The translations under genes and the position numbers were made by a program. 64,000 nucleotides of DNA from Liolophura sinensis. Lineage: Eukaryota; Mollusca; Polyplacophora; Chitonida; Chitonidae. Within the stretch, counting starts at the first letter, position 1, and each line of letters opens with the position of its first letter. Under the pieces are notes generated by a model that saw nothing but the letters and a program-made list of their open reading frames with translations, did not search any database and had not been told where the DNA came from. Below are positions 1-14,230 of this stretch, piece by piece. Location of the stretch: the NCBI RefSeq assembly GCF_032854445.1, contig NC_088304.1, forward strand, positions 23,445,704 to 23,509,703, written 5' to 3'.

Positions 1-848
1 CTTTCCTGTTATAAGTAATGTGCTGGTGGTCGAAAAGAATTAGCACTTACTTATGCTGGTAAAAAGGAGAGCTACACAACATCTAGAAAACAATTTTCCC
101 CTTAACCTCAATCTTTCCCTGTTTCAGTAATGTGCTGGTGGTCAAACAGAATTAGCACTTACTTATGCTGGGGGAGAGGACAGGTGCATAACATCTTGAA
201 AAGAGTTCTCCCCTTAACCTCAATCTTTCCCGGTTTAAGTAATGTGCTGGTGGTCAAGCAGAATTAGCACTTACTTATGCTGGGGGATAGGACAGGTACA
301 TAACATCTAGAAAACAATACTCCCCTTAACCTCAATCTTTCCCGGTTTAAGTAATGTGCTGGTGGTCAAGCAGAATCAGCACTTACTTATGCTGGTAGAG
401 AGGACAGCTACACAACATCTAGAAAACAATTCTCCCCTTAACCTCAATCTTTCCTGGCATCAGTAATGTGCTGGTGGTCAAACAGAATTAGCACTTACTT
501 ATGCTGGGGGAGAGGACAGGTACATAACATCTAGAAAACAATACTCCCCTTAACCTCATTCTTTCCTGTTATAAGTAATGTGCTGGTGGTCAAACAGAAT
601 TAGCACTTACTTATGCTGGGGGAGAGGACAGCTACAAAACATCTTGAAAACAATTCTCCCCTTAACCTCAATCTTTCCTGGCATCAGTAATGTGCTGGTG
701 GTCAAGCAGAATTAGCACTTACTTATGCTGGGGGGGAAGACAGGTACATAACATCTAGAAAACAATTTTCCACTTAACCTCAATCTTTCCTGGCATCAGT
801 AATGTGCTGGTGGTCAAATAGAATTAGCACTTACTTATGCTGGGAAAG

Positions 849-905
849 AGTGAGTGCATGGGGTTTAACGTCGTTCTCAACAATTTTTCAGTCAAATGAC
901 GACGA
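849..905 (+). mobile_element. Fragment of a dispersed repeat inside a satellite monomer
   Basis: A monomer is interrupted by about 55-60 bp reading gcatggggtttaacgtcg, caatttttcagtcaaatgac and gacga, after which the satellite resumes with a duplicated gctgggaaagag. The same phrases occur outside the array at 45,829, 53,295 and 54,068 as the start of a longer dispersed element. The fragment is therefore a captured or truncated mobile sequence. The flanking duplicated gctgggaaagag may be a footprint of insertion or of repair. Confidence 0.8.
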
Positions 906-3900
906 TGCTGGGAAAGAGGACAGGTACATAACATCTAGAAAACAATTCTCACCTTAACCTCAATCTTTCCTGTTATAAGTAATGTGCTGGTGGTCGAATA
1001 GAATTAGCACTTACTTATGCTGGTGAAGAGGGCAGGTGCATAGCGTCTTAAAAATAGTTTTCCCCTTAACCTCAATCTTTCCCGGTTTCAGTAATGTGCT
1101 GGTGGTCAAGCAGAATTAGCATTTACTTATGCTGGGGGAGAGGACAGGTGCATAACATCTTGAAAAGACTTCTCCCCTTAACCTCAATCTTTCCCGGTTT
1201 AAGTAATGTGCTGGTGGTCGAAAAGAATTAGCACTTACTTATGCTGGTGAAGAGGACAGCTACACAACATCTAGAAAACAATTCTCCCCTTAACCTCAAT
1301 CTTTCCTGGCATCAGTAATGTGCTGGTGGTCAAACAGAATTAGCACTTACTTATGCTGGGGGAGAGTCCAGGTACATAATATCTAGAAAACAATACTCCC
1401 CTGAACCTCAATCTTTCCTGTTATAAGTAATGTGCTGGTGGTCAAGCAGAATTAGCACTTACTTATGCTGGGGGAGAGGACAGGTACATAACATCTAGAA
1501 AACAATACTCCCCTTAACCTCAATCTTTCCTGTTATAAGTACTGTGCTGGTGGTCAAACAGAATTAGCACTTACTTATGCTGTGGGAGAAGACAGGTACA
1601 TAACATCTTGAAAAGAGTTCTCCCCTTAACCTCAATCTTTCCCGGTTTAAGTAATGTGCTGGTGGTCAAGCAGAATTAGCACTTACTTATGCTGGGGGAG
1701 AGGACAGCTACACAACATCTTGAAAACAATACTCCCCTTAACCTCAATCTTTCCTGGCAACAGTAATGTGCTGGTGGTCAAGCAGAATTAGCACTTACTT
1801 ATGCTGGGAGAGAGGACAGCTACATAACATCTAGAAAACAATACTCCCCTTAACCCCAATCTTTCCTGGCATCAGTAATGTGCTGGTGGTCAAATAGAAT
1901 TAGCACTTACTTATGCTGGGGGAGAGGACAGCTACATAACATCTAGAAAACAATTCTCCCCTTAACCTCAATCTTTCCTGGCATCAGTAATGTGCTGGTG
2001 ATCAGACAGAATTAGCACTTACTTATGCTGGGGGAGAGGACAGGTACATAAATTCTAGAAAACAATACTCCCCTTAACCTCAATCTTTCCTGTTATAAGT
2101 AATGTGCTGGTGGTCAAGCAGAATTAGCACTTACTTATGCTGGGGAAGAGGACAGGTAAATAACATCTAGAAAACAGTTCTCCCCTTAACCTCAATCTTA
2201 TCTGGTTTAAGGTAGGTGCTGGTGGTCAAAAAGAATTAGCACTTACTTATGCTGGGGGGGGGGGGGCGGAGGACAGGTACATAACATCTTCAAAAGAGTT
2301 CTCCCCTTAACCTCAATCTTTCCTGGCATCAGTAATTTGAGGCTGTTCAAGCAGAATTAGCACTTACTTATGCTGAGGGAGAGGATAGCTACATAACATC
2401 TAGAAAACAATTCTCCCCTTAACCTCAATCTTTACTGTTTTAAGTAATGTGCTGGTGGTCAAAAAGAATTAGCACTTACTTATGCTGGTGAAAAGGGCAG
2501 GTGGATAACATCTTAAGAAGAGTTTTCCCCTTAACCTCAATCCTTACCGGTTTAAGTAAAGTGCTGGTGGTAAAGCAGAGTTAGCACTTACTTATGCTGG
2601 GGGAGAGGGCAGGTACATAACATCTTGAAAAGAGTTCTCCCCTTAACCTCAATCCTTCCTGGTTTAAGTAATGTGCTGGTGGTCAAGCAGAATTAGCACT
2701 TACTTATGCTGGGGGAGAGGAAAGGTGCAATAAAATCTAGAAAACAATACTACCCTTAACCTCAATCTTTCCTGGTTTAAGTAATGTGCTGGTAACCAAA
2801 CAGAATTAGCACTTACTTATGCTGGGGGAGAGGACAGGTACATAACATCTTGAAAAGAGTTCTCCTCTTAACCTCAATCTTACCCAGTTTAATTAATGTG
2901 CTGGGGGTCAAGCAGAATTAGTAGTTACTTATGCTGGGGGAGAGGAAAGGTGCAATAACATCTAGAAAACAAATCTCCCCTTAACCTCAATCTTTCCTGG
3001 CATCAGTAATGTGCTGGTGGTCAAATAGAATTAGCACTTACTTATGCTGGGGGAGAGGACAGGTACATAACATCTAGAAAACAATACTCCCCTTAACCTC
3101 AATCTTTCCTGTTATAAGTAATATGCTGGTGGTCAAACAGAATTAGCACTTACTTATGCTGGGGGAGAGGACAGGTACATAACATCTTGAAAAGAGTTCT
3201 CCCCTTAACCTTAATCTTTCCCAGTTTAAATAATGTGCTGGTGGTCAAGCAGAATTAGCACTTACTTATGCTGGGGGAGAGGACAGCTACACAACATCTA
3301 GAAAACAATTCTCCCCTTAACCTCAATCTTTCCCGGTTTAAGTAATGTGCTGGTGGTCAAACAGAATTAGCACTTACTTATGCTGGGGAAGAGGACAGGT
3401 ACATAACATCTTGAAAAGAGTTCTCCCCTTAATCTCAATCTTTTCCGGTTTAAGTAATGTGCTGGTGGTCAAGCAGAATTAGCACTTACTTATCCTGGGG
3501 GAGAGGACAGCTACACAACATCTTGAAAACAATACTCCCCTTAACCTCAATCTTTCCTGGCAACAGTAATGTGCTGGTGGTCAAGCAGAATTACCACTTA
3601 CTTATGCTGCTGGAGAGGGCAGGTGCATAACATCTTGAAAAGAGTTCTCCCCTTAACCTCAATCTTTCCCGGTTTAAGTAATGTGCTGATGGTCAAGCAG
3701 AATTAGCACTTACTTATGCTGGGAGAGAGGACAGCTACACAACATCTAGAAAACAATTCTCCCCTTAACCTCAATCTTTCCTGTTATAAGTAATGTGCTT
3801 GTGGTCAAACAGAATTAGCACTTACTTATGCTGGTGAAAAGGGCAGGAGCATAACATCTTGAAAAGAGTTTTCCCCTTAACCTGAATATTTCCCGGTTTA

Positions 3901-6406
3901 AGTAATGTGCTGGTGGTCAAGCAGAATTAGCACTTACTTATGCTGGGAAAGAGGACAGGTACATGACATCTTGAAAAGAGTTCTCCCCTTAACCTCAATC
4001 TTAACTGGTTTAAGTAATGTGCTGGTGGTCAAAAAGAATAAGCACTTACTTATGCTGGGGGGGAGGACAGGTATATAACATCTTGAAAAGAGTTCTCCCC
4101 TTAACCTCAATCTTTCCTGGCATCAGTAATTTGAGGCTGTTCAAGCAGAATTAGCACTTACTGGGGGAGAGGACAGGTACATAACATCTAGAAAACAGTT
4201 CTCAACTTAACCTCAATCTTTACTGTTTTAAATAATGTGCTGGTGGTAAAACAGAATTAGCACTTACTGATGCTGGGTGAGAGGACAGGTACATAACATC
4301 TTGAAAAGAGTTCTCCCCTTAACCTCAATCTTTCCTGGTTTAAGTAATATGCTTGTGGTCAAGCAGAATTAGCACTTACTTATGCTGGGGGAGAGGACAG
4401 GTACATAACATCTTCAAAAGAGTTCTCCCCTTAACCTCAATCTTTCCTGGTTTAAGTAAAGTGTTGGTGGTAAAGCAGAGTTAGCACTTACTTAAGCTGG
4501 GGGAGAGGACAGGTACATAACATCTTCAAAAGAGTTCTCCCCTTAACCTCAATCTTACCCAGTTTAATAAATGTGCTGGTGGTCAAGCAGAATTAGCACT
4601 TACTTATGCTGGGGGAGAGGACAGGTACATAACATCTTGAAAAGAGTTCTCCCCTTAACCTCAATCTTTCCTGTTATAAGTAATGTGCTGGTGGTCAAAA
4701 ATAATTAGCACTTACTTATGCTGTGGGAGAGGACAGGTACATAACATCTTGAAAAGAGTTCTCCCCTTAACCTCAATCTTTCCCGGTTTAAGTAATGTGC
4801 TGGTGGTCAAGCAGAATTAGCACTTACTTATGCTGGGGGAGAGGACAGGTACATAACATCTAGAAAACAATTCTCCCCTTAACCTCAATCTTTCCCGGTT
4901 TAAGTAATGTGCTGGTGGTCAAACAGAATTAGCACTTACTTATGCTGGGGGGGAAGACAGGTACATAACATCTAGAAAACAATTCTCCCCTTAACCTCAA
5001 TCTTTCCTGGCATCAGTAATGTGCTGGTGGTCAAATAGAATTAGCACTTACTTATGCTGGGAAAGAGGACAGGTACATAACACCTAGAAAAGAGTTCTTC
5101 CCAATCTCAATCTTTCGTGTTATAAGTAATGTGCTGGTGGTCGAATAGAATTAGCACTTATTATGCTGAGGGAGAGGACAGGTACATAACATCTAGAAAA
5201 CAATTCTCAACTTAACCTCAATCTTTCCTGGCATCAGTAATGTGCTGGTGGTCAAGCAGAATTAGCACTTACTTATGCTGGGGGGGAAGACAGGTACATA
5301 ACATCTAGAAAACAATTCTCCCCTTAACCTCAATTTTTCCTGGCATCAGTAATGTGCTGGTGGTCAAATAGAATTAGCACTTACTTATGCTGGGAAAGAG
5401 GACAGGTACATAACACCTAGAAAAGAGTTCTCCCCTTAACCTCAATCTTTCCTGTTATAAGTAATGTGCCGGTGGTCGAAAAGAATTAGCACTTACTTAT
5501 GCTGGTAAAAAGGAGAGCTACACAACATCTAGAAAACAATTCTCCCCTTAACCTCAATCTTTCCCGGTTTCAGTAATGTGCTGGTGGTCAAACAGAATTA
5601 GCACTTACTTATGCTGGGGGAGAGGACAGGTGCATAACATCTTGAAAAGAGTTCTCCCCTTAACCTCAATCTTTCCCGGTTTAAGTAATGTGCTGGTGGT
5701 CAAGCAGAATTAGCACTTACTTATGCTGGGGGATAGGACAGGTACATAACATCTAGAAAACAATACTCCCCTTAACCTCAATCTTTCCCGGTTTAAGTAA
5801 TGTGCTGGTGGTCAAGCAGAATCAGGACTTACTTATGCTGGTAGAGAGGACAGCTACACAACATCTAGAAAACAATTCTCCCCTTAACCTCAATCTTTCC
5901 TGGCATCAGTAATGTGCTGGTGGTCAAACAGAATTAGCACTTACTTATGCTGGGGGAGAGGTCAGGTACATAACATCAAGAAAACAATACTCCCCTTAAC
6001 CTAATTCTTTCCTGTTATAAGTAATGTGCTGGTGGTCAAACAGAATTAGCACTTACTTATGCTGGGGGAGAGGACAGCTACAAAACATCTTGAAAACAAT
6101 TCTCCCCTTAACCTCAATCTTTCCTGGCATCAGTAATGTGCTGGTGGTCAAACAGAATTAGCACTTACTTATGCTGGGGGAGAGGACAGGTGCATAACAT
6201 CTAGAAAACAGTATTCCCCTTAACCTCAATCTTTCCCGGTTTAAGTAATGTGCTGGTGGTCAAGCAGAATTAGCACTTACTTATGCTGGGGGGGAAGACA
6301 GGTACATAACATCTAGAAAACAATTCTCCCCTGAACCTCAATCTTTCCTGGCATCAGTAATGTGCTGGTGGTCAAATAGAATTAGCACTTACTTATGCTG
6401 GGAAAG

Positions 6407-6468
6407 AGTAAGTGCATGGGGTTTAACGTCGTTCTCATCAATTTGTCAGTCATATGACGACGATGCTG
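6407..6468 (+). mobile_element. Second satellite monomer with the same dispersed-repeat fragment
   Basis: This has the same insert and junctions as the monomer near 850, with a few substitutions (tcatcaatttgtcagtcata). Its flanking monomers also match, at an offset of 5,558 bp. The insert was therefore duplicated along with a satellite block rather than inserted twice. Confidence 0.8.
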
Positions 6469-9400
6469 GGAAAGAGGACAGGTACATAACATCTAGAAAA
6501 CAATTCTCACCTTAACCTCAATCTTTCCTGTTATAAGTAATGTGCTGGTGGTCGAATAGAATTAGCACTTACTTATGCTGGTGAAGAGGGCAGGTGCATA
6601 GCGTCTTAAAAATAGTTTTCCCCTTAACCTCAATCTTTCCTTATTTCAGTAATGTGCTGGTGGTCAAGCAGAATTAGCATTTACTTATGCTGGGGGAGAG
6701 GACAGGTGCATAACATCTTGAAAAGACTTCTCCCCTTAACCTCAATCTTTCCCGGTTTAAGTAATGTGCTGGTGGTCGAAAAGAATTAGCACTTACTTAT
6801 GCTGGTGAAGAGGACAGCTACACAACATCTAGAAAACAATTCTCCCCTTAACCTCAATCTTTCCTGGCATCAGTAATGTGCTGGTGGTCAAAGAGAATTA
6901 GCAGTTACTTATGCTGGGGGAGAGGACAGGTACATAACATCTAGAAAACAATACTCCACTTAACCTCAATTTTTCCTGGCATTAGTAATGTGCTGGTGGT
7001 CAAAACAGAATTAGCACTTACTCATGCTGGGGAAGAGGGCAGGTGCATAGCATCTTGAAAATATTTTTGCCCTTAACCTCAATCTTTCCCGGTTTCAGTA
7101 ATGTGCTGGTGGTCAAGCAGAATTAGCACTTACTTATGCTGGGGGGGAAGACAGGTACATAACATCTTGAAAACAATACTCCCCTTAACCTCAATCTTTC
7201 CTGTTATAAGTAATGTGCTGGTGGTCAAGCAGAATTAGCACTAACTTATGCTGGGGGAGAGGACAGCTACAAAACATCTTGAAAACAATTCTCCCCTTAA
7301 CCTCAATCTTTCCTGCCATCAGTAATGTGCTGGTGGTCAAACAGAATTAGCACTTACTTATGCTGGGGGAGAGGACAGGTGCATAACATCTAGAAAACAG
7401 TTTTCCCCTTAACCTCAATCTTTCTCGGTTTAAGTAATGTGCTGGTGGTCAAGCAAAATTAGCACTTACTTATGCTGAGGGGGAAGACAGGTACATAACA
7501 TCTAGAAAACAAATCTCCCCTTAACCTCAATCTCCCGGCATCAGTTATGTGCTGGTGGTCAAATAGAATTACCACTTACTTATGCTGGGAAAGACGACAG
7601 GTACATAACATCTAGAAAACAATTCTCACCTTAACCTCAATCTTTCCTGTTATAAGTAATGTGCTGGTGGTCGAATAGAATTAGCACTTACTTATGCTGG
7701 TGAAGAGGGCAGGTGCATAGCATCTTGAAAATAGTTTTCCCCTTAACCTCAATCTTTCCCGGTTTCGGTAATGTGCTGGTGGTCAAGCAGAATTAACACT
7801 TACTTATGCTGGGGGAGAGGACAGGTGCATAACATCTTGAAAAGACTTCTCCCCTTAACCTCAATCTTTCCCGGTTTAAGTAATGTGCTGGTGGTCGAAA
7901 AGAATTAGCACTTACTTATGCTGGTGAAGAGGACAGCTACACAACATCTAGAAAACAATTCTCCCCTTAACCTCAATCTTTCCTGGCATCAGTAATGTGC
8001 TGGTGGTTAATCAGAATTAGCACTTACTTATGCTGGGGGAGAGGACAGGTACATAACATCTAGAAAACAATACTCCCCTTAACCTCAATCTTTCCTGTTA
8101 TAAGTAATATGCTGGTGGTCAATCAGAATTAGCACTTACTTATGCTGGGGGAGAGGACAGCTACACAACATCTAGAAAACAATTCTCCCCTTAACCTCAA
8201 TCTTTCCTGGCATCAGTAATGTGCTGGTGGTCAAACAGAATTAGCACTTACTTATGCTGGGGAGAGGACAGGTACATAACATCTAGAAAACAATACTCCC
8301 CTCAACCTCAATCTTTCCAGTTTAAGTAATGTGCTGGTGGTCAAGCAGAATTAGCACTTACTTATGCTGGAAGAGAGGACAGCTACACAACATCTAGAAA
8401 ACAATTCTCCCCTTAACCTCAATTTTTCCTGGCATCAGTAATGTGCTGGTGGTCAAACAGAATTAGCACTTACTTATGCTGGGGGAGAGGACAGGTACAT
8501 AACATCTTGAAAACAATACTCCCCTTAACCTCAATCTTTCCTGTTATAAGTAATGTGCTGGTGGTCAAGCAGAATTAGCACTTACTTATGCTGGGGGAGA
8601 GGACAGCTACAAAACATCTTGAAAACAATTCTCCCCTTAACCTCAATCTTTCCTGCCATCAGTAATGTGCTGGTGTTCAAACAGAATTAGCACTTACTTA
8701 TGCTGGGGAGAGGACAGGTGCATAACATCTAGAAAACAGTTTTCCCCTTAACCTCAATCTTTCCCAGTTTAAGTAATGTGCTGGTGGTCAAGCAGAATTA
8801 GCACTTACTTATGCTGAGGGGGAAGACAGGTACATAACATCTAGAAAACAAATCTCCCCTTAACCTCAATCTCCCGGCATCAGTAATGTGCTGGTGGTCA
8901 AATAGAATTAGCACTTACTTATGCTGGGAAAGAGGACAGGTACATAACATCTAGAAAACAATTCTCACCTTAACCTCAATCTTTCCTGTTATAAGTAATG
9001 TGCTGGTGGTCGAATAGAATTAGCACTTGCTTATGCTGGTAAAGAGGGCAGGTGCCTAGTATCTTGAAAATAGTTTTCCCCTTAACCTCAATCTTTCCCG
9101 GTTTCAGTAATGTGCTGGTGGTCAAGCAGAATTAGCATTTACTTATGCTGGGGGAGAGGACAGGTGCATAACATCTTGAAAAGACTTCTTCCCTTAACCT
9201 CAATCTTTCCCGGTTTAAGTAATGTGCTGGTGGTCAAAAAGAATTGCACTTACTTATGCTGGTGAAAAGGGCAGGTGCATAACATCTTGAAAAGAGTTTT
9301 CCCCTTAACCTCAATCTTTCCCGGTTAAAGTAATGTGCTGGTGGTCAAGCAGAATTAGCACTTACTTATGCTGGGGAAGAGGACAGGTAAATAACATCTA

Positions 9401-11989
9401 GAAAACAGTTCTCCCCTTAACCTCAATCTTATCTGGTTTAAGGTAGGTGCTGGTGGTCAAAAAGAATTAGCACTTACTTATGCTGTTGGGGGGGGGGGGA
9501 GGACAGGTACATAACATCTAGAAAACAATTCTCCCCTTAACCTCAATCTTTACTGTTTTAAGTAATGTGCTGGTGGTCAAAAAGAATTAGCACTTACTTA
9601 TGCTGGTGAAAAGGGCAGGTGGATAACATCTTAAGAAGAGTTTTCCCCTTAACCTCAATCCTTACCGGTTTAAGTAAAGTGCTGGTGGTAAAGCAGAGTT
9701 AGCACTTACTTATGCTGGGGGAGAGGGCAGGTACATAACATCTTGAAAAGAGTTCTCCCCTTAACCTCAATCCTTCCTGGTTTAAGTAATGTGCTGGTGG
9801 TCAAGCAGAATTAGCACTTACTTATGCTGGGGGAGAGGAAAGGTGCAATAAAATCTAGAAAACAATACTACCCTTAACCTCAATCTTTCCTGGCATCAGT
9901 AATGTGCTGGTAATCAAACAGAATTAGCACTTACTTATGCTGGGGGAGAGGACAGGTACATAACATCTTGAAAAGAGTTCTCCTCTTAACCTCAATCTTA
10001 CCCAGTTTAATTAATGTGCTGGGGGTCAAGCAGAATTTGTACTTACTTATGCTGGGGAGAGGAAAGGTGCAATAACATCTAGAAAACAATTCTCCCCTTA
10101 ACCTCAATCTTTCCTGGCATCAGTAATGTGCTGGTGGTCAAACAGAATTAGCACTTACTTATGCTGGGGGAGAGGACAGCTACAAAACATCTAGAAAACA
10201 ATTCTCCCCTTAACCTCAATCTTTCCTGGCATCAGTAATGTGCTGGTGGTCAAACAGAATTAGCACTTACCTATGCTGGGGGAAAGGACAGGTACATAAC
10301 ATGTAGAAAACAATACTCCCTTTCACCTCAATCTTTCCTGTTATAAGTAATGTGCTGGTGGTCAAGCAGAATTAGCACTTACTTATGCTGGGGGAGAAGA
10401 CAGGTACAAAACATCTTGAAAAGAGTTCTCCCCTTAACCTCAATCTTTCCCGGTAATGTGCTGGTGGTCAAGCAGAATTAGCACTTACTTATGCTGGGGA
10501 AGAGGACAGGTACATAACATCTAGAAAACAGTTCTCCCCTTAACCTCAATCTTATCTGGTTTAAGGTAGGTGCTGGTGGTCAAAAAGAATTAGCACTTAC
10601 TTATGCTGGGGGGGGGGGGGGAGGACAGGTACATAACATCTTCAAAAGAGTTCTCCCCTTAACCTCAATCTTTCCTGGCATCAGTAATTTGAGGCTGTTC
10701 AAGCAGAATTAGCACTTACTAATGTTGGGGAGAGGACAGCTACATAAGATCTAGAAAACAATTCTCCCCTTAACCTCAATCTTTACTGTTTTAAGTAATG
10801 TGCTGGTGGTCAAAAAGAATTAGCACTTACTTATGCTGGTGAAAAGGGAAGGTGGATAACATCTTAAGAAGAGTTTTCCCCTTAACCTCAATCCTTACCG
10901 GTTAAAGTAAAGTGCTGGTGGTAAAGCAGAGTTAGCACTTACTTATGCTGGGGGAGAGGGCAGGTACATAACATCATGAAAAGAGTTCTCCCCTTAACCT
11001 CAATCTATCCTGGTTTAAGTAATGTGCTGGTGGTCAAGCAGAATTAGCACTTACTTATGCTGGGGGAGAGGAAAGGTGCAATAAAATCTAGAAAACAATA
11101 CTACCCTTAACCTCAATCTTTCCTGGTTTAAGTAATGTGCTGGTAATCAAACAGAATTAGCACTTACTTATGCTGGGGGAGAGGACAGGTACATAAGATC
11201 TTGAAAAAAGTTCTCCTCTTAACCTCAATCTTACCCAGTTTAAATAATGTGCTGGGGGTCAAGCAGAATTAGTACTTACTTATGCTGGGGGAGAGGAAAG
11301 GTGCAATAACATCTAGAAAACAAATCTCCCCTTAACCTCAATCTTTCCTGGCATTAGTAATGTGCTGGTGGTCAAATAGAATTAGCACTTACTTATGCTG
11401 GGGGAGAGGACAGGTACATAACATCTAGAAAACAATACTCCCCTTAACCTCAGTCTTTCCTGTTATAAGTAATATGCTGGCGGTCAAACAGAATTAGCAC
11501 TTAGTTATGCTGGGGGAGAGGACAGGTACATAACATCTTGAAAAGAGTTCTCCCCTTAACCTCAATCTTTCCCAGTTTAAATAATGTGCTGGTGGTCAAG
11601 CAGAATTAGCACTTACTTATGCTGGGAGAGAGGACAGCTACACAACATCTAGAAAACAATTCTCCCCTTAACCTCAATCTTTCCTGGCATGAGAAATGTG
11701 CTGGTGATCAGACAGAATTAGCACTTATCTATGCTGGGGGAGAGGACAGGTACATAACATCTAGAAAACAATACTCCCCTTAACCTCAATCTTTCCTGTT
11801 ATAAGTAATGTGCTGGTGGTCAAACAGAATTAGCACTTACTTATGCTGGGGGAGAGGACAGGTACATAACATCTTGAAAAGAGTTCTCCCCTTAACCTCA
11901 ATCTTTCCCGGTTTAAGTAATGTGCTGGTGGTCAAGCAGAATTAGCACTTACTTATGCTGGGGGAGAGGACAGGTACATAACATCTAGA

Positions 11990-14230
11990 AAACAATTCTC
12001 CCCTTAACCTCAATCTTTCCCGGTTTAAGTAATGTGCTGATGGTCAAGCAGAATTAGCACTTACTTATGCTGGGGGAGAGGACGGCTTCACAACATCTTG
12101 AAAACAATACTCCCCTTAACCTCAATCTTTCCTGGCAACAGTAATGTGCTGGTGGTCAAGCAGAATTACCACTTACTTATGGTGGGGGAGAGGACAGCTA
12201 CAAAACATCTAGAAAACAATTCTCCCCTTAACCTCAATCTTTCCTGGCATCAGTAATGTGCTGGTGGTCAAACAGAATTAGCCCTTACCTATGCTGGGGG
12301 AAAGGACAGGTACATAACATCTTGAAAAGAGTTCTCCCCTTAACCTCAATCTTTCCCGGTTTAAGTAATGTGCTGGTGGTCAAGCAGAATTAGCACTTAC
12401 TTATGCTGGGAGAGAGGACAGCTACACAACATCTAGAAAACAATTCTCCCCTTAACCTCAATCTTTCCTGGCATCAGTAATGTGCTGGTGATCAGACAGA
12501 ATTAGCACTTACTTATGCTGGGGTAGAGGACAGGTACATAACATCTAGAAAACAATACTCCCTTTCACCTCAATCTTTCCTGTTATAAGTAATGTGCTGG
12601 TGGTCAAACAGAATTAGCACTTACTTATGCTGTGGGAGAGGACAGGTATATAACATCTTGAAAAGAGTTCTCCCCTTAACCTCAATCTTTCCCGGTTTAA
12701 GTAATGTGCTGGTGGTCAAGCAGAATTAGCACTTACTTATGCTGGGGGAGAGGACAGGTACATAACATCTAGAAAACAATTCTCCTCTTCACCTCAATCT
12801 TTCCCAGTTTAAGTAATGTGCTGATGGTCAAGCAGAATTAGCACTTACTTATGCTGGGGGAGAGGACAGCTACACAACATCTTGAAAACAATACTCCCCT
12901 TAACCTCAATCTTTCCTGGCAACAGTAATGTGCTGGTGGTCAAGCAGAATTAGCACTTACTTATCCTGGGAGAGAGGACAGCTACACAACATCTAGAAAA
13001 CAATTCTCCCCTTAACCTCAATCTTTCCTGGCATCAGTAATGTGCTAATGGTCAAACAGAATTAGCACTTACCTATGCTGGGGGAGAGGACAGGTACATA
13101 ACATCTTGAAAAGAGTTCTCCCCTTAACCTCAATCTTTCCCGGTTTAAGTAATGTGCTGATGGTCAAGCAGAATTAGCACTTACTTATGCTGGGGGAGAG
13201 GACGGCTTCACAACATCTTGAAAACAATACTCCCCTTAACCTCAATCTTTCCTGGCAACAGTAATGTGCTGGTGGTCAAGCAGAATTACCACTTACTTAT
13301 GCTGGGGGAGAGGACAGCTACAAAACATCTAGAAAACAATTCTCCCCTTAACCTCAATCTTTCCTGGCATCAGTAATGTGCTGGTGGTCAAACAGAATTA
13401 GCCCTTACCTATGCTGGGGGAAAGGACAGGTACATAACATCTTGAAAAGAGTTCTCCCCTTAACCTCAATCTTTCCCGGTTTAAGTAATGTGCTGGTGGT
13501 CAAGCAGAATTAGCACTTACTTATGCTGGGAGAGAGGACAGCTACACAACATCTGGAAAACAATTCTCCCCTTAACCTCAATCTTTCCTGGCATCAGTAA
13601 TGTGCTGGTGATCAGACAGAATTAGCACTTACTTATGCTGGGGTAGAGGACAGGTACATAACATCTAGAAAACAATACTCCCTTTCACCTCAATCTTTCC
13701 TGTTATAAGTAATGTGCTGGTGGTCAAACAGAATTAGCACTTACTTATGCTGTGGGAGAGGACAGGTACATAACATCTTGAAAAGAGTTCTCCCCTTAAC
13801 CTCAATCTTTCCCGGTTTAAGTAATGTGCTGGTGGTCAAACAGAATTAGCACTTACTTATGCTGGGGGAGAGGACAGGTACATAACATCTAGAAAACAAT
13901 TCTCCTCTTCACCTCAATCTTTCCCAGTTTAAGTAATGTGCTGATGGTCAAGCAGAATTAGCACTTACTTATGCTGGGGGAGAGGACAGCTACACAACAT
14001 CTTGAAAACAATACTCCCCTTAACCTCAATCTTTCCTGGCAACAGTAATGTGCTGGTGGTCAAGCAGAATTAGCACTTACTTATCCTGGGAGAGAGGACA
14101 GCTACACAACATCTAGAAAACAATACTCCCCTTAACCTCAATCTTTCCTGGCATCAGTAATGTGCTAATGGTCAAACAGAATAACCACTTACCTATGCTG
14201 GGGGAGAGGACAGGTACATAACATCTAGAA
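11990..14230. repeat. Tandem duplication of a 10-monomer satellite block (1,120 bp)
   Basis: Two adjacent blocks, about 11,990-13,110 and 13,111-14,230, match at an exact offset of 1,120 bp (10 x 112). Diagnostic variants recur at that spacing: gacggcttca at 12,081 and 13,201, gcccttacct at about 12,281 and 13,401, gggtagagga at about 12,521 and 13,641, and ttatcctggg at 12,961 and 14,081. This is a young higher-order repeat made by unequal exchange or block amplification. Confidence 0.9.

Larger units (their letters stand above)
1..11330. repeat. Older duplicated satellite blocks (left part of the array)
   Basis: The opening monomers (cgaaaagaat followed by gctggtaaaaaggagag) recur at 5,447, offset 5,446. 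The following block, including the monomer carrying a foreign insert, recurs at offset 5,558, one monomer more. A second block with a long G run and the phrase ggtttaaggtaggtgctgg recurs near 2,210, 9,437, 10,559 and again at 14,376. The copies are more diverged from one another than the 10-monomer duplication. Confidence 0.75.
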
